This document shows positions 27,701 through 33,029 of a DNA stretch of 64,000 nt, one piece after another. The notes below the pieces were generated by a model. The model saw only the letters and a program-made list of their open reading frames with translations, was not told the DNA's origin and made no database searches. The translations under genes and the position numbers were made by a program. The stretch lies in the IMG/VR virus record IMGVR_UViG_3300037502_003888, positions 36,643-100,642 of that record, one strand, 5' to 3'. This stretch comes from a virus. Each line of letters opens with the position of its first letter. The first letter of the stretch is position 1.

Positions 27701-30435
27701 GTAGCTCGGCCAACGTTGGTCCCACATTTGATCTCCAAAACTGGCAAGTGGTACCAGCTGGCCAGCTCAGTGGGCTGGATCGCACCAAGGGTTACTATGT
27801 GCCCGGGGTCAACATGCCGGGTCTCGACCTACCTTTGTTGATCGACGGGCTCGATTATCCTGGTGTACAGGTCAAAGGCAATGATTTCGTGGGCGGTTGG
27901 CCATTGGACGCGGAATACAGCAGCAGTTTCTTGGATATCTATCTGGGAACCCGGCCCACAGACATCAACGTAGATGGTGGCGAGTTCCTAGGTCCTTACG
28001 AAGGCCATGCACCGGAAGAACTTGTAAACGGTGCCATATATGACACCTTGGATCTGCGGGTGTACACACGTCCCGGTTCAGACTGGAGCGGCAACGGACA
28101 TGGTTTTGATCTGCGCACAGTGAATGTTCAGTGGACCACAGGATCCATCAGCTGGGCTGGACTATTGGATGCACCGGTAGAACTTTTGGTAAGCGATGCC
28201 ACACAGCGCCTGCAATTGGTGTTTGGCACGGACTATGACATCGACTGGGACGATCAAACCATAACCTTTACCAGCACCAGTCCTGTGCAGAGCGGCGACA
28301 TCATCAGCGTGGTTGTTTATGGCCTGGGCGGTGGTAGCCAATTGTTCACAGGCAACTACGTGGGTGCCAACATCGTGAATCAACAAGTGGTGGTGCCGGT
28401 GAACAGCAGCGAGATCAATCAAGTCGTGGTGTTCGTGGACGGGTCACAGGTCACCGCACCCACATTTGTACCCTACACAGCCCACGTGGCATGGACCATC
28501 CAACAGGGATATCAGCGCGGTACTGTGGTGTTGGAAAGCAACGTTTACTATCGGGCGATACAGACGGTGCCAGCCGGTGTGTTGTTGAGCAACCTCCAAT
28601 ACTGGCTGAGTTTCGTGCCCACGCTGGAGACTTTGGTGACATTGGCCTCGCAACCAGCGGCAACAGCCGGTGTCACTGTGGTGGTCATGGGTGATTTCTC
28701 AGTGCAGGCTGGGGCTTTCATACCAGGTCGCACCTATACCATAGCCACGCTGGGCACCACAGATTTCACTGCTGTGGGAGCTGCCAGCAACACAGTGGGA
28801 GTGAGCTTCGTGGCCACAGCACCGGGATCGGGATCCGGCACTGCCTACACCAACTACAGCTGGAGCACCCCACAGACACAGATAGTGACCGTGGATGCCG
28901 GCATCGCAGCTGATGGTATCATCACCTTGACCAACAGCATGACTGGTACTAATCCAGCCAATCTGGTGGTCACACGCAACGGGCTGCGTTTGACTGGTGC
29001 CAGCTGCCAGCGTTGGATCTCCAACGGCACGGAAACCAGTTTTGGTTTGCCGCAGCGAGTGGGCCCCAGTTTTGAACAGATCACTATCAATCCCAACACC
29101 GATATACAGGTATGGGTAGACAACATACTGCAGGTACAGAATTTTGGACCCATCGTTGGTGACTATTATGTCACTGCCTGGGGTGGCAGCAACGTTCCCG
29201 GCAGGCAAGTGGTGTTCAACAATCCACCGCTGGCAGGCAGCGTGGTATTGATCTCGCTCAACATCATTGACACACAGCTCACAGCCTATGAGGTCTACAA
29301 CAATCTCATAGAATTCTACGAGCCACTCAACATCGGTGATGTGATAGCAATCACCAGCTGGAATGACACCAGCCAGCAGGACATCACCACACAGGTTTTT
29401 GTGGGACCTGTGATATCCGGTGTCACTGCAGCCGAGCCCTATGACAGCACACCATACGATCAAGCCACGGTAGACAGCACACCGGGCAGTTTCAGCTATA
29501 CTCTGGGGCAGCCCTATGCGGTCAACGATTTCTTCTTGCAGGGTGATGTCACTGACGCTGGTAGATTGTGGGTCACCTTGGATGGTTATAGATTGTATGA
29601 GGGACAGGACTTCACAGTGGTCAACGGTGAATTGGTCTTGGCAGCTGGAGCCATAGGACAAGCACAGGTCTTGGTGGTCACATCTTTCACAGACAGCATC
29701 GTGCCCGAAGCCTGTGCTTTCCGTGTGTTCCAGGACATGCGCGGTGTGCAAGCTACCTATCGAATCACACCCCAGAGCACCACCACTGTGGCACAACCGG
29801 TTTATGAAAACAGCGATCGCATTTATGTCACAGATGTGTCGGTGCTGACTGAGCCCAACCTCCAGTCCAATGTCTTGGGTGTGATTACCATAGACGGCGA
29901 GCGCATCACTTATCGCAACCGTGATCTCAGCAACAACAGCATTTCGGGCCTGCGCCGCGGCACAGCAGGCACTGGTGCAGCTGATCATGCTGTTGGCGCA
30001 GATGTGTATGTCATGGGGCGCGACAATCTCTTGGCTGAACAATATCAAGACTACGTGGTGGGCGACACCACGCTGGGTGATGGCAGCACCACAGAGTTCT
30101 ATGCTCCCAGCATACCAATACCCCAGATAGGCGACAGCAGCCTTTTCGAGATTGAAAGCCTAGAAGTTTACGTAGGTGGTGTGCGACAACTTAGATTGGG
30201 GCAGCCCGGCAATAGCCAATATCGCTGGATATTCACCAATTGGGAACCCATCGGCATACAATTTGTGGTGAACGATGATCCCGTGGATCCACAATTAGCC
30301 CCGCCCCAAGGCGTAGAAGTCACCATAGCCCAGCGCAGAGGTACTTGGTGGTATGATGTCAGTACTGCAGCAGCTCGTGAACTCAGCCTGCAAGAAACAG
30401 ACACATTGCAGGCCAAGTTCTTGACCAATAGATAG
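15703..30435 (+). CDS. Giant 4910-residue tail/baseplate structural protein
   Basis: A single uninterrupted frame of 14.7 kb, 23% of the window. The N-terminus ('VDFLPQIFQTDTNRQFLA', 'YYCWDPFVDFDTLVNFNQYYW') belongs to a family of very large virion proteins in marine T4-like phages, positioned where T4 has gp7. The middle (~2507-3180) holds FG-GAP-type repeats (FGNSIDIS, FGASVTCT, FGQAVDIC, FGSAISVS, LGSAVSYV, with nearby VGSPG, VGTPQ, VGAPQ, VGAPN, AAPGS). Later modules include paired GxGY...P repeats (~3884-3950), a TDFTAVGA adhesion-type module (~4350) and an ITIDGERITYRN/SGLRRGTAG module (~4740-4765). No enzymatic motif was seen. Probable roles are wedge assembly, tail decoration or receptor contact. 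Confidence 0.85.
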   Translation: MARVRSVDFLPQIFQTDTNRQFLAATLDTLTQEPQFKKTQGYIGRRVGPGVDPNDVYVIEPDKTRTDYQLEAGIVSLVPDTNEIKDLMTYPGLADAISYQGGDGSRSDRLYESDYYCWDPFVDFDTLVNFNQYYWVPNGPDVVDVSATPIPATEQFTVNRANGVYTVPGQSGPNPTITLVRGGSYTFSVAQNRVETINFRVQNQGVSAYLIDRQPNPALTLIRGNTYVFQLNLRDNFPFWIKTLPTLGEADAYDQGVLRNGAVTGSITFTVPQDAPDQLYYTSQNNISLQGTINVVNGQSGTGSGFWIQTAPGVSGTLPAYPNISSRDVLGVQNNGIDLGQVVFNVPRVTAQQFYYNLPNFTVGVDLLTDLKFDEINNQPLLEFIARTGGIDGITNLIGRTLVFSTPIISPEAGGWFRETLYDPLDPTQANNDLAGSYDSLPYDLTTVIPAEDRRQLWQISTITSNGIAYIQLEKISNIPDLHKFPIRFGTVYSNTVWYKTQTQDLERVPLLSAASDTLYYQDGTDPEIYGVIKLVDGNINQVLFIDQIEGQSQYTSPNGVVFTNGLKVKFTGDVVPANYASGTVTVVCTSTQADINAITTYSTDILYPNQQIVFTSPTVGGLQPGITYYVGTIINELQFTVTLVPNGADVVLQDGSIAQMIGTAINDRQYYVSGVGSSIRLLPVTDFVTPEEYVETEDPDGSTVTTQPNLPDYITIDRASIDLNAWSRSNRWFHKDVLVATATYNDTEISLPNEYRGRRPILQFRPGIRLWNMGTRGKQPVNIIDFQETDAFSDIEGSLSYSTDGYALENGSRVIFAADIDPEVRNKIYQVEFITPDSIPDLIAQPIIHLRLADDGLVLADDSTVCLNGDTLKGVTFWYDGDRWIRSQQKTSIQQAPLYNVYDLQGRSFGDSTVYPSTNFAGSKLFSYALTSSSQVDPVLQLPLQYRNIANIGDIVFDNNLYSDSFIYTLNRVSQTVPISTGTVREYSSRTQYRRQLGWQTAATTSKVYQQFRFTYNGQDLVLDVRAQDVVTVPSIKIYVENVFVDPSQYNYTRTNNSTTITFADGVATGSLVEVLVLSAQTSNVAFRQVPLNLENNPFNANSDSFTLGTVRQHYDNLCENLTNLQGEINGANNTRDLGNIVPFGLTILQQSSPLTLAGYFLRDPGYDFFQALIYNSREYTKYKNLILDNVTQQELQFQTAAEILDTAIENLTQGRVSNQPFYWSDMLPSGAVYTETVYTVTNITTNTFDTTQVYDYDTANYLGLNVYFQDTILIRGLDYTVSTDAPQITVLFPLAVGDQIVLREYATTYGSFCPNTPTKLGLYPAWRPDIITVQGSFGPTQVIRGHDGSQTPLFNDLRDDVLLEFERRIYNNLKLDNNPVPLTITDVLPGQFRETGYSFSEINTLLNQDFLSYLAWNKLDYRTQDYRADNEFTWNYSTAKSKLDNRNLLGAWRGINRYYYDTEQPESTPWEMLGFTVEPDWWQDNYGAAPYTQNNLVLWDDLAAGVVRDPAGVYIRPQYARPGLQQVIPTGDQGQLLSPFDSVVGTYDSTQFRRSWSLGDGSPVESSWYNSSSYPFAVMRVLALTRPAKFFALFADRDLYKYDNEFGQYLLNQRYRLDANGVQVYGDGVSKASYINWIVDYNRQTGINSTDILETDLANLDVRLCYRMASFSDKKLIQVYTDRATPAGTNNTLLLPDQSYNLLLYKNQPFSRASYSSVIIQNVPGGYAVFGYSTTQPFFNVQTSVTNGQLDTIGVGSVRVRVPTLYLNKVTQVPYGFIFRDRTSVVDFLLSYGEFLTRQGLTFDSIENGYVLDWRQMAVEFLYWSQQGWAENTVISINPLALRMSVTRPGAVVDSINVQTIESLLLDQNRRQFPTRNLDIVRLENTFTVRPLTDQVLSYIDLKYTSFEHVIVLNNASEFGDLIYDPITGARQSRLNLVAVTTSGWNGSIDTPGFILNTPTVQDWDRTRIYAKGEIVRYKGAFWSAATIVQPSERFNYNDWLQSDYAEIERGLLPNIANKADQLINSYNINSANLESDNDLLSYGLIGFRPRQYMSALNLDDVSQVNIYRQFLGTKGTIRSAELMSNARLRKESAQYDIYENWAVQQGVYGANANRSFFEIRLNRALLDSNPSTIQVTEPQQTSTADQSVLVSDLWRESYYITSSDILPVTTETVTDTALPSAGYVNLNDIDITVFDLDDPSTLAADLDRIEDGTSIWVAKVNDYDWNVYASQAVPGVIQHVCDNLDGTSIVIFSKQHGLTVNDTIIIKQFDSEIDGVYRVISVPTLTKITIEFSFTGDRTVVNGTGFAFELVTQRVSQFSDAVDLAYANLPVPGARVWIDNDGTGHWAVVEKRQVFLDPLELAPRDLDATQAYGTSVAQATNGLASFVGSSRLGFNTGATIGGVYVYVRGASEIYQPTSPIQNADAIMQLMVTGVRELGYSLAMGDKDWGASGAPGSLGPSSEANVGYVGAFYRDLETYRPGTNPYVMWQLLTKPGNLTTAGSRFGNSIDISRDERWMYVGSPGENKVYAYARVPVPVQRIQAQGDSSESYDVASVIQVESGDQLTVTLDGQELVFGTQFTVTTYSVPGVGTRVESVEFAVAPGSDQQVVIQRRTQHQIDGGTYRTVPASGGSGTGAEFIVYRARRDVTVVAESGGIGYQVGDSLTIDAADFDGGTSPANDITMTVTSVTAAGQVVAVGSVTYTAPAVVNTFDIGQYLFTVSSIYSFSVLVDDVLQRPNIDYTFDSNTQEVTFVNNPADGSVIIARAQSYWQLVDTLTVAGLDSAAEFGASVTCTTDGRQVMVGTPQREVNGVLRAGTVYVFDRDVQRFVYGQDPSSISFTVLGTVTAPVSVLVNNTFLQDQAMGVIDGVNTFVVSGNTVTLNTDLVVGDFLDIETNQFALLQVINQDTPETFANFGQAVDICSNNCSLYVGAPQSSLQIYKGGVVERLVNQARIYGTITSTVSGPTLTAGNTLRVNNQDITVPAATAQVSSLQGLANAINNEVPNVTATVSSGRLTVSVSNQSAGVPGNLVQVLPGSVGTAFDDLGFDVYASTQTMLSPYAREFAGFGSAISVSDNATQIVVGAPNGNMYIVQIFDEDPALFDAGVTDFYSEIANSGAVYVYDYAESANGSITNPAKFIVTQQIEIPDVATQDQLGSAVSYVQGLLYMAAPGSDKDSEGVDDSQANYGRVYVVDNPGAQSSWRVLQAQRPVVDIRLLNSVFLYNLVSSSTTEFLDFFDPLQGKILGAARQNIDYIGAVDPAGYNSGGVNLRGTTWTGDHQGEIWWDTSTVRFIDPNQDSLTYAARRWGQVFPGSSIDVYEWITSTVPPDQYPGPGVVRDIGSYSVRAVLQRDGTIVTEYFYWVRSSTAVATRRGKTLSTEAISRYIENPRGSGIAYLAAINASTVAIYNCEQLIEAQDTVLHIEFDQQFTTDNVHVEYQLVPENRADGWITPVIYRKLQDSLCGVDEVGNNVPDIFLSPPERYGIQFRPRQSMFVDRYSALENFVQRVNSVLVQFPISETRRFVLLDSADPEPSAQSGLWNKRVDNIEQLSFQDIYAVPLGYSYLVNSDSTQQGLWTIYTVISGQLLGQRQLRLARVQNYRTSDYWDYINWVRPGYNDSVRPKIEVQNYADLDTLVVPVGTSVKVLANSQGKFEIWLLEDTGWERVVLQDGTIALDDVLYDYSLGRFGFDAEVFDAQYFDQAPTTETRKIIQAVNQELFIDDLLIERNRLLVLMFEYVLSENVAPEWLVKTSLVDVDHSVRELLPFQNYRRDNQEFVEDYVQEVKPYHVQVREFNLKYFGIDTYLGDLTDFDLPAYWNTALTVPRFTSPILTPYAMSLPEPTNILSDAASTNGIWQQWPYSQWYSNFLLTLTDIRVVDSGTGYTGIPEIIIQGDAVIPATAVARINIAGEVIAIDVLTAGSGYRSTPVIVIQGGNGTGARAYPTMLNATTREFRVNMKFDRYQYRSDIEMWSPDGTYENGILVRYQDQVWRADNQDGSSANVGPTFDLQNWQVVPAGQLSGLDRTKGYYVPGVNMPGLDLPLLIDGLDYPGVQVKGNDFVGGWPLDAEYSSSFLDIYLGTRPTDINVDGGEFLGPYEGHAPEELVNGAIYDTLDLRVYTRPGSDWSGNGHGFDLRTVNVQWTTGSISWAGLLDAPVELLVSDATQRLQLVFGTDYDIDWDDQTITFTSTSPVQSGDIISVVVYGLGGGSQLFTGNYVGANIVNQQVVVPVNSSEINQVVVFVDGSQVTAPTFVPYTAHVAWTIQQGYQRGTVVLESNVYYRAIQTVPAGVLLSNLQYWLSFVPTLETLVTLASQPAATAGVTVVVMGDFSVQAGAFIPGRTYTIATLGTTDFTAVGAASNTVGVSFVATAPGSGSGTAYTNYSWSTPQTQIVTVDAGIAADGIITLTNSMTGTNPANLVVTRNGLRLTGASCQRWISNGTETSFGLPQRVGPSFEQITINPNTDIQVWVDNILQVQNFGPIVGDYYVTAWGGSNVPGRQVVFNNPPLAGSVVLISLNIIDTQLTAYEVYNNLIEFYEPLNIGDVIAITSWNDTSQQDITTQVFVGPVISGVTAAEPYDSTPYDQATVDSTPGSFSYTLGQPYAVNDFFLQGDVTDAGRLWVTLDGYRLYEGQDFTVVNGELVLAAGAIGQAQVLVVTSFTDSIVPEACAFRVFQDMRGVQATYRITPQSTTTVAQPVYENSDRIYVTDVSVLTEPNLQSNVLGVITIDGERITYRNRDLSNNSISGLRRGTAGTGAADHAVGADVYVMGRDNLLAEQYQDYVVGDTTLGDGSTTEFYAPSIPIPQIGDSSLFEIESLEVYVGGVRQLRLGQPGNSQYRWIFTNWEPIGIQFVVNDDPVDPQLAPPQGVEVTIAQRRGTWWYDVSTAAARELSLQETDTLQAKFLTNR
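23221..25230 (+). other. FG-GAP-type beta-propeller region in the giant tail protein
   Basis: Five repeats begin near residues 2507, 2790, 2918, 3070 and 3158. Each has an F/L-G-x-(S/A)-(I/V) opening, and about 12-15 residues later a (V/A)(G/A)(S/T/A)P block, usually followed by a Y-V-(Y/F/V) strand. This is the integrin-alpha-like propeller pattern. The interval between the first and second copies is long and contains an inserted beta-rich domain. The propeller implies binding to a protein or glycan partner. Confidence 0.65.
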
Positions 30436-30440
30436 GAGCG

Positions 30441-30450
30441 CTAAATAAAT
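30441..30450 (+). promoter_or_regulatory. Late-promoter-like element (CTAAATAAAT), overlapping a start codon
   Basis: CTAAATAAAT matches TATAAATA at most positions and stands right after the giant gene. It overlaps the ATG at 30449, so a transcript made from it could serve only the gene starting at 30595. An AGGAG at 30434-30438 serves the ATG in the read-through transcript. Confidence 0.35.
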
Positions 30451-30598
30451 GATCATGCAATCTCCTGCCAATAACACACAGCCCCGACCTGCTGACCCCG
30501 CCAAGCGGCCCAACGAACAAGGCAAAATCCTTGTGCAAGATTATTTCGTGATCAAGGATCGCGCCAACAATCAAGTGCTAGTAAAGGGACGAGGATGA
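30449..30598 (+). CDS. Small 49-residue structural-type protein
   Basis: A short gene between the giant protein and the 200-residue protein. It starts at ATG 30449 with AGGAG ten bases upstream, or alternatively at ATG 30455. The first half is proline-rich and polar. The second half, GKILVQDYFVIKDRANNQVL followed by VKGRG, resembles the opening of the next gene (GFVKIYDPLSGEVFVDKKNA), as if both carry the same short beta-hairpin module. It overlaps the next gene by ATGA. Small proteins of this type sit at the same place in other marine T4-like phages. The function is unknown, probably virion-associated. Confidence 0.65.
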   Translation: MIMQSPANNTQPRPADPAKRPNEQGKILVQDYFVIKDRANNQVLVKGRG

Positions 30599-31197
30599 TT
30601 ACCATACCCTGCATGATACAAGGTTTCGTCAAGATTTACGATCCGCTCAGCGGAGAAGTATTCGTTGACAAGAAAAACGCTATACATTATGAAAACATGA
30701 GCATCGCGCTGGCCCAGAGCCTCGCTGATCGCAATCTCGGATACATCTACGAGATGGTTTTTGGCAACGGTGGCAGCAGCGTAGATCCCACTGGTGTGAT
30801 CACTTATCTACCGCCCAATACCACAGGTCAAAACGCCGAACTCTATAACCAGACCTATGCCAAGGTAGTGGATGACAACAGCGCAGCAGATCTCGACCCT
30901 TTGAACAACAAACTCACGGTGTTGCACACCAGCAACGAAGTCTACACGGATGTGCTGGTGACCTGCCTCTTGGACTACGGTGAACCACCCGAACAGCAGG
31001 CCTTTGACAACAGCACACAATACAACGGTGAATTTGTGTTTGATGAATTGGGGCTCAAAGCCTGGAATGGCGCTGTAGATGATCTCAGGCTCATCACTCA
31101 TGTGATCTTTCACCCTGTGCAAAAGAGTTTGAACCGGCAGATACAGATAGATTATACCATCCGGATCCAGACTCTGAGCAATATCAATGCAGTATAA
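30595..31197 (+). CDS. Virion structural protein, conserved in marine T4-like phages
   Basis: 200 residues: an N-terminal 'GFVKIYDPLSGEVFVDKKNA' hairpin module, then a conserved core 'YIYEMVFGNGGSSVDPTGVI', TYLPPNTTG and 'LYNQTYAKVV', and a beta-rich C-terminus. I recall this family from the baseplate/tail-fibre region of cyanophage-type genomes, but I cannot name a T4 counterpart. It starts by ATGA overlap with the 49-residue gene. A strong TATAAATA late promoter begins within its last codons, so the following fibre gene can be transcribed separately. Confidence 0.65.
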   Translation: MITIPCMIQGFVKIYDPLSGEVFVDKKNAIHYENMSIALAQSLADRNLGYIYEMVFGNGGSSVDPTGVITYLPPNTTGQNAELYNQTYAKVVDDNSAADLDPLNNKLTVLHTSNEVYTDVLVTCLLDYGEPPEQQAFDNSTQYNGEFVFDELGLKAWNGAVDDLRLITHVIFHPVQKSLNRQIQIDYTIRIQTLSNINAV

Positions 31198-31200
31198 ATA
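31193..31200 (+). promoter_or_regulatory. T4-type late promoter TATAAATA
   Basis: An exact match to the T4 late consensus TATAAATA. It overlaps the stop codon of the preceding gene and lies 25 bases before the tail-fibre ATG at 31226. The expected start is near 31206, which leaves room for the AGGTAA ribosome-binding site. It is the best late promoter in the window and the likely target of the gp55-like factor. Confidence 0.75.
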
Positions 31201-31225
31201 CGCGACTATTAACAGGTAACGCCAA

Positions 31226-33028
31226 ATGTCATATACCATTACACTAACAGATGGAACAGTTTTTGCCACAGTAGCGGACGGCACAGTCAACACCAGCAGC
31301 AGCATGGTGTTGGTGGGCAAAAACTATGCTGGTTATGGCCAGTTCTTGGATGAAAACTTCATTCATTTGCTGGAAAACAGCTCCAACACCACAGCACCCA
31401 CAGCACCGCTGACCGGGCAGCTCTGGTGGGACAAAGGCAACGGCCTGCTCAAAGTCTACAACGGTACAGTGTTCAAAACCATATCTGCAGCCACAGCGTC
31501 GGCCACAGCGCCCACGGGGTCTGTGGTGGGCGATCTATGGTGGGACACAGTAAACCTGCAACTCAAAGCCTGGACCGGCAGCAACTGGTTGGTCATAGGA
31601 CCGGGATATACCAGCAGCCAAGGACTCAGTGGAGCCATCACAGAGACCATCAACGACAACGGCGGTAACCCCAAGACCGTGGTGAGCCTCTATGTCAGCA
31701 ATCAACGCGTGGGCATGGTATATGATGGTACCAGTTTCATCCCCCAGGCCAGTCTTCTCAGCACGTTTCCCACGGTGTATCCTGGCATCACGCTCAGCAC
31801 GGCCAACACAGCGATATTCGCAGGCACAGCCAATAATTCTACATACCTAAACAGCCTAACCAGTACTCAGTTCATGCGCAGCGACACCAATACCAGTACC
31901 ACCGGTGTGTTGCGGGTGCTCAACAACACCGGCCTATTTGCCGGTGCTGGCAACGCTTTCAGCGCCAGCCAGAGCAGCAATGATGCTGTGGTGGCCAGCA
32001 CGATCTCTGGACAGAATCTCATTATCCGGGCCAACGTAGGCGGCACCCTTACTACCATAGCCACAGCCCAGGGCAGCAACGGTGCATTTGTAGTGGCCAG
32101 CGCGCTGAGTGTCAATGGTACGGCATCGGTGTCGGGCACGGTCACTGCTGGCAACGTAGCCACAGGCGGCACGGTCAGTGCCACTGGCACCATCACTGGT
32201 GGCAACGTCACCACTGCAGGCACTGTCACTGGCGCTACTATCAACGGCACCACAGTCAGCATTTCGGGCAACGTCACCGGTGGCAACATAATCACTGGCG
32301 GTATAGTATCAGCCACTGGCAACATCACAGCACCTTTTTACTTTGGAAACGGCTCGCAGCTCACAGGCATCGCTGCAGCAGGATCTGCGCAGAAGATAGC
32401 CAATGGTACCAGTGAAGCCAACGTAGGCACTCCCAATGGTAACATCAATATCAACATTGGCGGCACCAGCAACGTCGCAGTTTTTGCCACCAGCGGACAG
32501 GTACTCAAAGGCACCATCACTGTCAACACCGACGGCGGTGCCACTGCCATAGTCAATGGTGCTGCCAACGCCGTGGGCAACATTGGCAGCACTGCCAGGT
32601 ATTTCAACCGCGTGTTTGCCACCAGCACCACTGCTCTCTATGCTGACGTGGCCGAGCGTTTTGAAGCCGACGAAGTCCTGGAAGCCGGTACTGTGGTAGA
32701 GCTAGGCGGTGTCAAAGAAATCACTCGCAGCCGGGAACCGCTCAGCGAGCGGGTGTTTGGTGTGATCAGTTCCCGGGCTGCGTTCTTGATGAACGGCGGT
32801 GCTGGCGAAGATGACACACATCCTCCCGTGGCCATGACTGGCAGGGTGCCAGTCAAAGTCGTTGGTGCAGTGCGCAAAGGCGATCGACTGGTCGCCGCAG
32901 GTGATGGCCTGGCTCGGGCAGCCGCGCCAGGCGAAGCCACACCATTCAATGTGATAGGACGTGCTCTAGAGGATCGCACGGACAGCCATGGTGCAGGTGA
33001 GATTGAAGCCATAGTGACTATCAAATAA
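31226..33028 (+). CDS. Tail fibre protein with autocleavage-like C-terminal domain
   Basis: 600 residues. The N-terminus has two copies of a short module, GQLWWDKGNGLLKVYNGT and GDLWWDTVNLQLKAWTGS, typical of marine phage fibres. Residues ~290-370 are a fibrous shaft built of repeats such as VSATGTITGGNVTTAGTVTG. The C-terminal ~130 residues run 'YADVAERFEADEVLEAGTVV', 'SERVFGVISSRAAFLMN' and 'VAMTGRVPVKVVGAVRKGD'. This resembles the peptidase-G2/intramolecular chaperone domains that trimerise fibres and then cut themselves off. I could not pick out the catalytic residue. It is driven by the late promoter at 31193 and followed one base later by the adhesin gene. Confidence 0.75.
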   Translation: MSYTITLTDGTVFATVADGTVNTSSSMVLVGKNYAGYGQFLDENFIHLLENSSNTTAPTAPLTGQLWWDKGNGLLKVYNGTVFKTISAATASATAPTGSVVGDLWWDTVNLQLKAWTGSNWLVIGPGYTSSQGLSGAITETINDNGGNPKTVVSLYVSNQRVGMVYDGTSFIPQASLLSTFPTVYPGITLSTANTAIFAGTANNSTYLNSLTSTQFMRSDTNTSTTGVLRVLNNTGLFAGAGNAFSASQSSNDAVVASTISGQNLIIRANVGGTLTTIATAQGSNGAFVVASALSVNGTASVSGTVTAGNVATGGTVSATGTITGGNVTTAGTVTGATINGTTVSISGNVTGGNIITGGIVSATGNITAPFYFGNGSQLTGIAAAGSAQKIANGTSEANVGTPNGNININIGGTSNVAVFATSGQVLKGTITVNTDGGATAIVNGAANAVGNIGSTARYFNRVFATSTTALYADVAERFEADEVLEAGTVVELGGVKEITRSREPLSERVFGVISSRAAFLMNGGAGEDDTHPPVAMTGRVPVKVVGAVRKGDRLVAAGDGLARAAAPGEATPFNVIGRALEDRTDSHGAGEIEAIVTIK

Positions 33029-33029
33029 C

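Noticed and set aside
28699-30048. 449-residue open frame on the minus strand
   Set aside because: It is opposite the giant tail protein, whose sequence is clearly coding there; the His/Cys-rich translation is typical of an antisense shadow.
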